64,000 bases of DNA from Microdochium bolleyi (Eukaryota; Ascomycota; Sordariomycetes; Xylariales; Microdochiaceae). This document shows, in pieces, positions 38,515-49,454 of this stretch. Location of the stretch: positions 2,547,524 through 2,611,523 of the forward strand of contig KQ964245.1 of NCBI GenBank assembly GCA_001566295.1, read 5' to 3'. The translations under genes and the position numbers were made by a program. The notes beneath the pieces are model-generated. The model made no database searches, was not told the origin of the DNA, and worked only from the letters and a program-made list of their open reading frames with translations. Numbering within the stretch: the stretch's first letter is position 1; each line of letters starts with the position of its first letter.

Positions 38515-40645
38515 TCACGACTGCAGGTCTCTCAAAGATCCGATGGTTGCACGCTTGCGAGCTTGCTTGAGAGCCCACTCTCGGCTCTGGAGTCTTGAAC
38601 GTTCAGCCGCCTCTGCGCGTGCTGCTCGGGCTGCCTCCTCTCGCTCGCGCTTTTCGACCTCCCTATTCTTGGCGAACGAGCTGTCTCGGCGGAAGATGCC
38701 TTCTCCTTTGCGTCGCTGTTGCTGGATATCCTCGGTGGATATGGAGCTCGACTGCCCAGTGCTACCAGCTGAGCTCGCGTGAGAAACCGCTCGCACCGAA
38801 GGACGTGTGTCTCCAGATAAGGCGCGCCCTCGAGGTGTGCCTTGGTTGCTCGTGGGCTCCAGAGGTTCTCTACTAAGCATGTGTACCCCGAGGGAACTGC
38901 GTTTGCTGTTGCTTGTTGTTGTAGACCGGGATGAATCATTCTCGGATGTCGCCGCCTTGGTTTGCTGGCGAGCTCGACTAGCCATAGTCTCGCGCGGAAA
39001 AGACCCAGGCGCACAAGCTGTTCCGATCGGCCTCGCCTTGAATTCTCGCCTCCTGCGGTCTTCCTCTTCCTGCGCCTTGAGCTGGCGAGCTCTTTCTTCA
39101 CGTTTCCTTCGGGATATCGCTTCCCCTGGTAGCTCAAATGTGGGCAAGCTAGTCAAGCGGGCTGACTTCGAACGACGTAGTGTGGCGCCTTGAGCAATCG
39201 CTTTGGATGCTTCTTCTTCAGCCAATTGAGCTGCGGCGCGAGCTTCGCGTTGTTCCTTCAGTCTGCGAGCGGTCGCCTCTCCCGGAAGTTCAAACGAAGG
39301 AACGGTGAGCGGCTTAGACGATTTGACTGGTGGCTTGGGTGGTAGAAGGCTTGGTGCCCTTGCCGGAGAGACCTTTGAAGCTACCTGAAGCAGCGGCTTC
39401 TCCTCCCTTTTCACTTTTGGAGAATCGAACACCATCGACAAAGATTTCCGCAGAATGGGTTGCCCAGCTCTCGAGACAGGCTTCACTCGTACAGAAGCTG
39501 ATCCTTGTTTCTGAGAGATATTTGGTCTTGCTGATGGGGTAGAGGGCGCTGGATTGGCCGGTTTGCTAGATGGTGGTTCCACGATCGTGACCCTCTTGAA
39601 ATGGGCAGCTTCATCAAAGGCTTCAAGCTGATCTTCCAACTTGTCGATAGCCTCGAAGGAGTCTTCAATACGCGCAACATGTTCTCCGTCTAAAGCCTTG
39701 ACGTGCGAATCTTGGACCGGGCTTTCTTCAGTATCACTCACGGTGATAATGAAACGAGGTGGAGCAGGTCGGCTGCTCTGCTGCTTCAAAGACATGGTCT
39801 GGGACATGTCTTCTCTTTCAGAGACGGCCATGATCTGTGGTATCCGAGCAGAGTCTATGCTGGCACGCTCGAGATCTTCGTGATCGTCTTTCAGAGGCGT
39901 GGCCAAAAGCAAGATCCGGTCAGTATCTGACTCACTCGAGGTGCTCCCACGTCCAGGAACCTGTGGTCGTGGGTACAAATTGCAACCAAGCAAGAGCTTC
40001 TTCCCAGTGCTGGCTTTTTTGTCCCCAAAGACTGAGCTTGAAAGCTGCTTGATGACCAAAACCCACTCAAAGTCACCGGACTGATGCTTTTGACGTTGTG
40101 CGGCTGCAGGAGGAATCCTCCCTGCAGCAGCCAATATCGGGTGCTCGGGGAATTGACGAGCTGTTATCAAACGTTAGGACCAAGGTCAAACCGTTGGACC
40201 TGCGACCTGGCTGCATGAGAGTCGGGCCCAGCTTACCTGATAGCTCAAGACAGTGTAACTGCGAGCTGCGTTCTGTGTCTGCAACGCAGAAGTCGGAGGA
40301 TGTGTTCTCGGGGACCGTCTCCAAGGCGTGCAAAGCTTTCCGGCTGGCTTTAAGATTCCGTTGGCTTTTGCTGGACTGTGAAGATGGCTGTGTGCTGATG
40401 AAAAGATCCCGCGCCGCACCGACTGGCTCCCAAGAAGTCTGGCGGCCACTGTCCGGAAGAAGCCCCTTGTCTTTGGTCAATGACACATCGCGCTGGCGGT
40501 TCTGGACCTGGGAAGGCGAAAGACACTGCAGTGCACCGGTCCGAGAAGCAGCAGTGGGTTCAAGAAGAACCTTGTTATCAGTATTGCCGTGAGGATTGTC
40601 GACATGGATAGCAACACGAGATGGACCACGAAAGGACAGTGCCAT
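38515..40645 (-). CDS. Conserved basic/charged protein with duplicated FELPGEA motif, function unknown
   Basis: Exons complement(38515..40160, 40237..40645) with a 76-nt intron give 684 residues. I do not recognise a characterised enzyme or fold with certainty. Visible features: a start MALSFRG; an ordered-looking stretch near residues 140-200 (GDFEWVLVIKQL); then a mainly disordered, Ser/Pro-rich region. Two copies of a motif, PSFELPGEATARR (FELPGEA at 426-432) and PTFELPGEAISRR (478-484), are each followed by a charged helical run; the second leads into FKARPIG. The C-terminus is a long Arg/Glu/Ala helix. The PxF..P motif plus charged helix followed by FKARP recalls the TPX2 microtubule-binding repeats; that is inference only. 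The stop codon lies inside a perfect donor sequence (GTGAGT), so an alternative last exon is possible. It sits next to DAD2 and SGO1. Confidence 0.8.
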
Positions 40646-41763
40646 GGTGGGAGAGCACGGCCGCCACCTGCCAACTTAGGGGTCCAGTCACAACGACGGG
40701 CCAGGGTTTTGATGAAGGTCTAGGCTTGTAATTAGGACGAGTAATCTCGGCAGCCGGGGGAGGGCGGAGCCTGGCGGACTGTGGAGGCGCCGGCGCTCGG
40801 TCGCTTGTATGCCGTCTGATGTTGGGGATTCAATGGTCTGGGGAACGGACTCGACGCAAGGGAATTGGAAGTCGAGTTTGGATCTGGTTATGGTGATGCA
40901 ATTGTCAAAAATGATGAGCAACTTGAGATGGGGATGGTCTCTATTGTTTTGCGGACGGTCGAGGAGGGGTGTCCAGGTCAATTGCAGGCTCCCGTGGCAA
41001 CAGCACAAAACAACAACAACCAGGCGCGACGTGCATGGGACAAAACCGGGAAACGGCAGGACCAAGAGGACAGCGCACCTTCCACAACTACATTTCCCTC
41101 CCCGCAAGCGAGCTTTTGGCTTTGTGTAACCTGTTCAAGTCAGCCTCCTGCTCCTCTTCCTCAAGTCACCCGCGCTGTGACCATCGGGTTGGAAATGCCA
41201 TTTCTGCCGATCCTGTGTCGCACGCCAACCGCCCACGCGGTTGAGCAGAGACGTAACGGGTATGATGGCGCACAGTGGGGCTCCGCGTGTCTGACGCGAC
41301 TTGCCAGGTCTCCCGCTGAGTACCCCGCACTTGATCAATGTCGCAGTCTGGAGTGAATCCTGCGAGACTGGAGGCAACCATCAACAAGACCTCGGGAGGA
41401 CGAAGCAAGCATGCTAGTGACGAGATCGATTCTCCCCAGCGGTAGAGTTCAGGATTATCGCCTGCACGCTGCTATGGGTCAGCAGCGCGCCTAGGCGCAT
41501 CCGAAATATACCAGCAGTGTCATTGATGGCTAGCTTTCTTGACACTCGCCCAGTGATGCCTTCGAAAGGTATTGCAGCTGCAAGAATTCGGATGTCGATT
41601 GCCGTGCGAGCATAGGGTTCCGATGGCTCAGGCAACGACCTTGCCTCGCTCAAGGACCTGCTCGCTGCAAGCTGTACGTGATCTGCATGGCTTGCATGAT
41701 AAGCATCGTCCCGACACGGCATCACATGCGAGTGTTTACCGTAGATCATGCTGTCGTTGTGGT
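40646..41763. other. Intergenic region between the FELPGEA gene and DAD2
   Basis: About 1.1 kb holding the upstream region of the minus-strand FELPGEA gene and the 3' end of DAD2, also on the minus strand. Open frames here lack domains. Nothing else recognised. Confidence 0.5.
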
Positions 41764-42346
41764 TCAAGCCGCAGATGTATTTTGTTCGTTCTCGAGGGCT
41801 TCGTCGGCCTGCGCCTGTAGCGATGGCGCGTGTTCGGTAGGAATTCGGACCAGTGTCTGAGGAAGTGGCATTTGGTCTTGGTCGTCCCTCGGCTCGTCAT
41901 CGTTGGTCTCAATGTCGACTTTAGGTTGTGGGAGTTTGGCTGTGAGCTGTTAGAAAACTCCGTTGCCTAGCTGGTGAATCTGTTTGATCATATCATTGAA
42001 GCCATACCTGAGGCCATGTTGATGGCACGGAGAACGTTGTGCCAGTTGCCTATTACGGTCGCAATTGCTGTTTGGACCAAGGTCAGTAGGTAATCCCAGA
42101 AATGGCTTCGTCACTGCCCTTACCTTCCGTCCCATCGGTGAGTGTCGCTAGTTTCTGCTCCAGAGCCTCCATCTGGCTGGCCATTTCTGCACTAAGATCT
42201 CTCAACTCCTTCAGGCTTTCGAGCTCGGTTTTCTTCTCGCTGACGCGCGCAGCCAGCGCGCTGGACTGCCCAGCTTGAGAGCTGCCATGACCAGCCGAGC
42301 CTGACCGCATGTGACCAGACATGGTCGCGCGTGACGAGAATGCCAT
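41764..42346 (-). CDS. DAD2: DASH complex subunit Dad2
   Basis: Exons complement(41764..41939, 42008..42067, 42124..42346), introns 68 and 56 nt, encode 152 residues. After a Ser/Gly-rich N-terminus comes the Dad2 coiled coil: ARVSEKKTELESLKELRDLS followed by EALEQKLATLTDGTEAIATV. Then NWHNVLRAINMAS and the conserved end PLPQTLVRIP before an acidic tail. Dad2 is part of the fungal DASH/Dam1 ring, which couples kinetochores to microtubule plus ends; it acts in the nucleus on the mitotic spindle. The middle exon is only 60 bases. The gene diverges from SGO1, with 609 bases between start codons, so the two probably share promoter elements. The length fits filamentous ascomycete Dad2. Confidence 0.93.
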
Positions 42347-42955
42347 GATGCTGTCTGTTTTCGTTGTCCTCGATTGTTCGCGCTCAGGATGTCGTGGCAG
42401 GGCGATATTTTAGTATGCAGGCTGTAGTAGTCCACAGATGGAGCCAAGTCGCCTCCCGTGCGCTTGCGACGAGCGTGTTGTCCGTGTCGTTGCTGAGGAT
42501 CGTGTGTGTTTCCCGAGTCATGGAGGGGCTGCATGAGGATAACCTCCCACTGAATGCACTTACATGCGGTGACGAGCTTGTGGGTGTCTTGGATGTGGGT
42601 CCGATAATGGGCGAGCTTCTGTCCAATGGTGGCGCGAACAGCTTTGAGCTAGCCTCCGCTAGGCCGCTTTCGGTACTTTGTTGACTCTGCACTTGCATCC
42701 CAAAACTTTCCAGCAGCCTGTCAACATCACCTCTCAATCCCCGTCGTCAAAGCGGGCCAACTTCACGCTTCGCCAACCCACTCCGCGACCGTGAACCTTC
42801 ACGTCACAACAACCACAGCAGCCGCACTCGACTCTGCGCCTCCACGTCCGCACTGTCAAACTCATGACAGCCATCCGATATACGTATACGTAATTGCCCG
42901 CGCGACCAACATCTTTCCCGCGACAGACTGCCAGTCTACACTTGCGATCAGTTCC
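42347..42955. promoter_or_regulatory. Shared promoter region of divergent DAD2 and SGO1
   Basis: 609 bases between the two start codons. A perfect 12-base palindrome TACGTATACGTA lies at 42881-42892, 63 bases before the SGO1 start. An MCB-type box ACGCGT, the MBF site of G1/S genes in yeasts, occurs at 43033-43038 inside SGO1 intron 1. Open frames on either strand in this interval carry no domain. Confidence 0.6.
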
Positions 42956-45273
42956 ATGGCGCGTCTGAACGAGCCCGTTGTGGCTCCTGACGGCCTGGAA
43001 ATCTGTACGTGCTGACGCCCTCTCATCCTTTTACGCGTCGAAGAGTTGCGCGTCTAGCCATGCCTCATAGCTTGCTAATGGTCTTCATCAGTGCGACGAA
43101 GATTTCTCCGCCAGAACCGAGATATAGCGCGTATAAACTCTACCCAATCCCTCAGGATCAGGAGTTTGGAGAATGAATGCGCTCGCATGCTATCAGAGAA
43201 CCTCCAGCTTCGCGGACGCATACTTCATCTCGAGTCCGAAATCCGTGAGAGTAGCGCGCAGCGGATCGCCGACCATGCCCTGGAGATCAAGGAGAAGATG
43301 GAGGCACAGCTCCTCGAATGGGGGACAATGCTGGCCAACCTAGGAAATGAGCCCATACCACGACATAGATCGCCTCGGGCCCACAAGAAGCCGAGGTTGC
43401 AACCGAGTCCAAGGCGCAGCAGTCCGTTCCAGTGGCAAAGGAGAGAGCCGACTAGAGAGGTCATGCGCGAGATGGAGGACGCCGCCCACCAGGAGGGTAG
43501 GCTGGCTCCCATTTGGGAGAACAAGCCTTGTCCTCGCGAGACTCTAAAGTATGTTGTTATGGCTCCTTTCGACTGTACTCGGCATTACTAACGTCTATGT
43601 TCTACAGTTGCGATGAGATCTTAGCTTTGCGCGAGGCCGCCGATGAAGTTAGTGATTCGCCTGACCTGCCGGCACCTACAACCCGATTCATGCAGCAGGA
43701 TCCCGTGAAGCTCGACCTTCCAACACGCTCCGTTCAAGTGGCGATCGAGGCCGCATTGGACGACGAATCTGTTGGCGCAACGACCAAGGTGCAGGATCCT
43801 CGACCGAAGACACCATCAGTCACAAGCGCTCCGCCCAGCTCGATGGACGTGTGCTCGAGCAATCCCGCAAGCGATTCCGAAGAACCCAAGTCCACACTTA
43901 AAAGGAAGGCTAGGACAGATGAGGAGAGAGAACTCGCCGAGATGAGCAAACAACCCGAAAATACGCCGCGAATTAAGATGTTCGGCATCAAGCCCAGCGG
44001 AGCAATCAGCAGCCAGACTGCCCGACCCTTGAAGAGCCTGCCAGCGAGCAAGAAAGACGCAAAGCCGAAAACATCAGATCCGGTACTAGCAGGAACGCAG
44101 AGGAGGCCGTTGGGCATGAAGAACTCCAACGATCCGATCGCATCTCCGAGGAAAGCCGGAAAGCCAGCCGTGCCAGATGAGATTGCCAAAGCAAAAGCAG
44201 ACGCGAAACATTCGGACTCTACGAAGCCACGACCGAAGGCCAGAAAGGAAGCGCACGTAAACACACCTGTCCAGATTCCTGCCCCAGTGCTTCAAGAGGT
44301 TCCCGCAGTCAGTGTCACCATCGACCCTGCTGCGCTGAGCGCCGAGCCGAACATCAACACGCCCTTCTCTCCTGAGTCATCCGCCTCCAGAGAGGACGCA
44401 AAAGACACACCACCGCCGGCTCACATCTCCTCGCTTGGCGAAACCGCCCGCGCCAGCCGCAGAGCGCGGTCAGCTGTCAGTTACGCAGAGCCAAATCTCC
44501 GAGACAAGATGCGGCGACCGACCAAGGAACTCTATGATGCTGTTTCGGGAGAGGGCAAGAACATCCGCCGGCACAGCCAGTCGAAGAGGGATGATCTACC
44601 GTCTGCGCTTGGCTCAATCTCGATGTCAGCATCTAGCGAGAGAAGCCAAGTCTGGAGAGACTTTCCGCAGAAACACATCACCGAAGCCACAGAATCGAAC
44701 CCAGCTGCTGGCATTGCGGCCAGCCCACTGGCGAAGAAGGCCGCGAAGGAGGTCACCACCGATGGTCTGCCGATTTCACTTGCAGCAGAGAAGAAGAACC
44801 GAACAGCTGGGACCCCTCCGGAACTGGCCGCGTCCAAGAACATCCATACGCGCGCGGAGACCAGTACCGAAGGGTCGAGAGGGTTTGAAGGGCAAGATGT
44901 GTATGATTTCCCGGCCAGCACTCCTGAAGACGATAACAAGCACGTCGCCGCCGACGGAGCGCAAACGAAGAGGAGCGCAGCAGCTCGACACTCGCGAGCG
45001 CGGCGCCTGTCATCGATTCCTGGAGAAGACTCGGCGAACTCGGGCTCGGACGACACAAGGTCCACGAATCACAACGAGGGCAAGGCAGCCGCGCGCAAGA
45101 GGGCGTCCATGGTTGCCCCAAAGAAGTCCAAAATGAGCCTGGGCCCGTCGGACCTCGAACCCTCAACGGAAGGCGATAGCACGGCTAGCATCCTGAGCAC
45201 ATCGTCTAGCGAGGCTGCCGAGACCACATTGAAGGATCGCAGTGCGCTGCGGCGGCGGAGCATGATGCTGTGA
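42956..45273 (+). CDS. SGO1: Shugoshin, protector of centromeric cohesin
   Basis: Exons 42956..43004, 43092..43548 and 43608..45273 (introns 87 and 59 nt) encode 723 residues. The first 49-base exon is supported because its last base completes the codon opening LRRRFLRQNRDIARINSTQS, the N-terminal shugoshin coiled coil (about residues 17-90) that dimerises and recruits PP2A in known homologues. The middle is disordered and Pro/Ser/Lys-rich. Near residues 450-475 is the C-terminal shugoshin motif, VSYAEPNLR followed by KMRRPT, the basic segment that in known homologues binds phosphorylated histone H2A at centromeres. The tail beyond it is long, basic and Ser-rich. Known role: shielding cohesin from separase and sensing kinetochore tension. 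It is divergent from DAD2 and convergent with VPS29. Confidence 0.93.
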
Positions 45274-45816
45274 TCACTCTCTTGTTTGGAGACCATATTT
45301 CCACAACCCGCTGACCAAGACGCTCTTGGTACTACACGATACTTTACGAAGGTCTACGATTTCCGCCCCGTTTTCTTTCTTGCTCTTTCGAACGACGCCA
45401 CCTTGTGTATTGTCCTTCTCTCACATCAGCGTTCCACAGCGATAGCGCGCAGCAAAAATGGGGTTGCGTTCCAGTGTGATTTCTGGTTCCCCAGGTTTAT
45501 ATACAGCATTGAATACCATTTACTTTTGTTCACCGGGGTTGTCTGCCAATGCGTGATTCAGAGTCTGATTTCTCTCAACAATTGCCCTCACATTACACTA
45601 GCCGCAGTCTGTGCTTTTGGAGCTGTGCTTGGGAATCTTCGGGAATCCACTGCAAAGCTGGCCTCGCACCACATGAATGATCATAAGCATCAGACTCTCA
45701 TTCGCTATAAAGACGTCACGGAAGCTCGAGGTATTGATCTCTAAGCATTTCTCTAACCACCTCTACCGCACTTCCACGCAATCCGCCCCTCCGCCCCTCC
45801 GCCCCTTGCGGATCGA
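45274..45816. other. Convergent 3' region between SGO1 and VPS29
   Basis: 543 bases between two convergent stop codons; both terminators are expected here. Three tandem CCGCCCCT-like units occur near 45783-45807, just past the VPS29 stop. No gene seen. Confidence 0.6.
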
Positions 45817-46717
45817 TCATGACGAGCTACCTGTTGGCTCGACTGGTTTCGTGTACGTGACCTTCTCGACTGCCACGTTCTCGACGCCGCTTGCGTCTTT
45901 CCGCAGTTGGTAGACGTAAAGCGTGAGTGATATACCTTGAACCTGTTTCGGGGGTTAGCCAAGCACTTCCAGACAACCGCCTGCTTCGGATACGGGGAGT
46001 GTGGATGCTCAATCGCCATGCCCTCCTCTCACGCAAAGACCTAGGTGACTTACATCCATCAGGCAAAAGCTCGGCACCATCTCCTCGCCTTCTTGCGTCC
46101 AGCCCGTTGTGTACGCGCCGGTCGCTGACCCGGGATTGACGAAGAACTTGTCCATGTACTCGAAGGCGTCGAACCTGTGCGTGCCGCCGACGCAGAGGAC
46201 GTCGACGTCGAGCTTGTGCGCCTCGGCGAGCAGCAGGTCGGGCTCGTTGGAGACGAGCGTGAAGCCCTCGATGAAGCCGATGCGCAGGGACCCGTGGGTG
46301 ACGACCTGCGAGATGGGCAGTGACGAAGCCTCGACGTCGAAGCGGCCCTTGACGATCTTGAGGTCTGGCGAGATGCTGCGCAGATACTCGTATGTATGCT
46401 TGTCGGTCAGGTTGCCCAGGCACAGCGTCTGGCCGATCTTGCCGGGCGTGAGGAGCTTCTTGAACTGTCGTGGGGTGGAAGGAAAGGTTAGCTTGGGACA
46501 GCCTCAGAGGGAAGCAGGATGTCGGGATGCAATGAAGTCCCAGTGGCGAGGCAGCTGTGTCTTGCGCTGGTGAGGGGAACATGGCCATGTCGGCCAGAGC
46601 TCCCCGGTGGTTGCGCCGCGAGGCATTGATTTAGGGGAGCTATCGTACCTTGGCCGGAATGTCGAGGGCACGGTCAGGTATGTGCAGGTCGCCGATTACG
46701 AGGATTAGGAACGCCAT
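45817..46717 (-). CDS. VPS29: Retromer subunit Vps29
   Basis: Exons complement(45817..45942, 46054..46464, 46649..46717), introns 111 and 184 nt, encode 201 residues, close to most eukaryotic Vps29 proteins. The metallophosphoesterase-like fold is evident: MAFLILVIGDLHIPDRA at the start, then AKFKKLLTPGKIGQTLCLGNL, KIVKGRFD, SQVVTHGSLRIGFIEG, VLCVGGTHRFDAFE and FVNPGSATGAY. In known systems Vps29 is a scaffold in the Vps26-Vps29-Vps35 cargo-recognition complex, which retrieves receptors from endosomes to the Golgi; its metal site is degenerate and not clearly catalytic. The 184-nt first intron carries a GCTAAC branch site and an ACAG acceptor. The gene is divergent from the aminotransferase gene and convergent with SGO1. 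Confidence 0.95.
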
Positions 46718-48017
46718 TGTGTCGGCTGGAGACGTCGGCGGCGCGAGGCGATGCTCCCGGACCAGGCAGAAGCAGTGGTGCGCTCGGGCGCGGTGAGCTC
46801 TATCTCGAGGAGTGGGGGCACTCAAGCGACAGGTAGCCGTCGTCTATATCAACGCCGCGATTGCGCCCTGAGAGGTCTCGAGCTTGGTCGTTGGCCGGGA
46901 GTTGGTTGGTGGGCTTGCTGGTGAGCGCTTGTGGTCGAGATGCCAGGCGTGAAGCTGTCTGAGATGTGCAGGTGCGGCAGGCCCCTCGTGGTGCTTGGAG
47001 GAGGGAGCTCGTTGCTTGGCACTCCACTGGTGCCCCCAACGAGCTGTGGGGGAGCTTGCCGCCCTTGCATGTACTGAATGATGTCGACCAACACGACCTT
47101 GATAATCGAACAACCAGTGAACGAAGGAAGGCCTTGTTTCGCTCGAGACACTGGAGGTTCTCAGGGACCACTCCGGCCTTCTTCATTGTAGGGCATGTGC
47201 GGCCAGCATATTGGGGATGCCTCAGCCCGCCTGGTTGCCGCATGCTATCACATTGTGCAGGAGGAATCGCACCTGAACGCGGACTGATCGTCCAGTCTCG
47301 GCCAATTCCGAAGGGTTCGCTCGAGTCTTGCAGTCACGTATCATCTCGGAGCCACTGGCGGGCGGACGTGCCACCTTGCGCCGCACTCATGCAATGTTGT
47401 ACGGACGGGACTTTTCTCTCGAGTCAGGCGCCATCGTCACTCTGCGCATCCTGGAACCGGGGTAATCGGGGAGCAGCTCGCATGCCAAGCTGCCGAAAAC
47501 GCGGGTCTTTTGTAAGTCGCCAGTGCCGTCACTCCGGGCAAAGGAGTCGGTCGACCCGTCCGTACGGAGCACAACCCAGCCAACTGCGAGATCGGAAGCA
47601 AACCCCGGAACCCGAACCGGCATTTTAGTCAGGGCATCTCCCGGTCGCCCTCTCCCACCCCATTCTTCTCGATCAGTCATGCTGATGGTCGATGTTCCGT
47701 CACCTCCAACACTTCCGGACAAGACCCCGCCAGCGCCTTGAGCAGTAACTTCTTTGCTGCGTGCCACAAAGGTTGACTTGGCTGCACTCTAATTGGCTTG
47801 GTCATTCCCAGCGCCGAGTTCCATTGGTCCTTGGTCCGCTAGCCTCGACTTGCTCGATCGGCCCTTGCTGCTCTCTCTTTCTCTCTCTGTGCTCCTCGTC
47901 TCAGCCGGCCGCTGCCGCTCCTCCCCGCATCTCCCCCCGAACGAGCCTCCATCCTCGCCGCCCAAGCTGGCTCTGCGCGCCTCCTTCTTGCGGAGCTGCC
48001 CGCGCCTGCGTGCCGCA
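46718..48017. promoter_or_regulatory. Divergent promoter region of VPS29 and the aminotransferase gene
   Basis: 1.3 kb between start codons. Plus-strand open frames at 46966-47628 and 47523-47741 have no domain. The last 230 bases are C/T-rich and in frame with the aminotransferase from an upstream ATG at 47793; I treat this as leader. Confidence 0.5.
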
Positions 48018-49454
48018 ATGGCCCCACCCCGGCCATCCAGCCCCTCCTCCTCCCACCACAGAGTGACGCTCATAAGGGACCACCTTGCCGGCAGCACTAC
48101 CTCGGCCTCGCTGTCTCTCTCTCCTTCTAGCTCCCCGTCTTCCGGTGTTCGCAGCTTCACATCCACATCGCCCGCCATGTCTTCCCAACCCGAGCACCCC
48201 ACCTTGCTCATCCCGGGCCCCATCGAGTTCGACGATGCCGTCCTCCAGTCCATGAGCCACTACAGCGAGTCCCATGTCGGGCCCGGCTTCGTCAACACCT
48301 TCGGCGAGACTCTGTCCATGACCCGCAAGCTCTTCCAGACGACTGCTTCGGACGCCCAGCCATTCATCCTCTCCGGCTCCGGTACTCTGGGCTGGGATAT
48401 CGTGGCCGCCAACCTCGTCGAGCCCGGCGAGAACGTCCTCGTCCTGAGCACTGGCTACTTTGGCGATGGCTTCGCCGACTGCTTCAAGGCGTACGGTGCC
48501 AATGTCGACGTGCTCAAGGGCTCCGCCGTCGGCACCCGGCCTCAGATCCCCGAGATCGAGAAGGCTCTCAAGAGCAAGAAGTACAAGGTCATCACCGTCA
48601 CCCACGTCGACACTTCGACCGGCGTCCTCAGTGAGCTCAAGGAGTTCACCAAGGCTGTGAACGGCGCGTCTCCGGATACCTTGGTCATTGTAGATGGCGT
48701 CTGCAGTGTGGCCTGCGAGGAGATTGCGTTCGACGAGTGGAAGCTGGACGGTGTGGTCACGGCCAGTCAGAAGGCCATTGGCTGCCCTGCTGGTCTCTCC
48801 ATTTCTATGTTCAGCGGCAGGGCCATCGCGGCTGTCAATGCTCGCAAGACACCAGCGACAGCTTACTTTGCCAACATCAAGAACTGGATGCCCAGTACGT
48901 GGTCCACAAACGAGCCTCGTTAATGGAACATGCGACTAACACGACTCTTTAGTTATGCAAAACTACGAGGCCAAGAAGCCATCCTACTTCGCCACGCCGT
49001 CGCCCCAGCTCATCCATGCCCTCCATACAGCTCTGACCCAGATCCTGGCCAAGCCACTCTCCGAACGCTTCTCAAGGCATAAGGAGGTTTCTGACCAGAT
49101 CAAGAAGGCCGTCGCCGATCTTGGCCTCAAGCAGGTCGCATCCAGCCCCGAGGACCAGGCCCACGCCATGACTGCCATCTACCTCCCCGAGTCTATCTCG
49201 CCGCCGGATATTCTTCCCAAGCTTGCCAAGAGCGGTGTCGTCTTCGCTGGCGGCATCCACAAGGAGATTGCGTCCAAGTACGTCCGTTTTGGACACATGG
49301 GCGTCAGTGTGGTAAGTTTTCAAGAACTTCAAGCTCGCATGGTTCGTTCTTGTCACTAACTTTGCTGCAGACCGACCCCAAGCGTACTGATATCCAGAAG
49401 GCGATTAACGCCCTCAAGGATGGCCTGTCAGAACTGGGTTATCAGAAGGCATAG
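48018..49454 (+). CDS. AGX1: Alanine-glyoxylate aminotransferase (Agx1 type), probably mitochondrial
   Basis: Exons 48018..48894, 48953..49311 and 49371..49454 (introns 58 and 59 nt) give 439 residues. Starting at the internal ATG at 48177 gives 386 residues, close to yeast Agx1. The enzyme is a PLP-dependent class V aminotransferase converting glyoxylate and alanine to glycine and pyruvate. Landmarks: TLLIPGPIEF, ILSGSGTLGWD, VTHVDTSTG, VIVDGVCS and TASQKAIGCPAG, whose Lys (199 from the short start, 252 from the long) should hold PLP; then VRFGHMG near the end. The 53-residue extension from 48018 is rich in Ser and Arg, lacks acidic residues apart from one Asp, and ends in VRSFTSTSPA, resembling a mitochondrial presequence. 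The C-terminus QKA is not a peroxisomal PTS1. Dual localisation through two starts is plausible but inferred. Confidence 0.93.
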
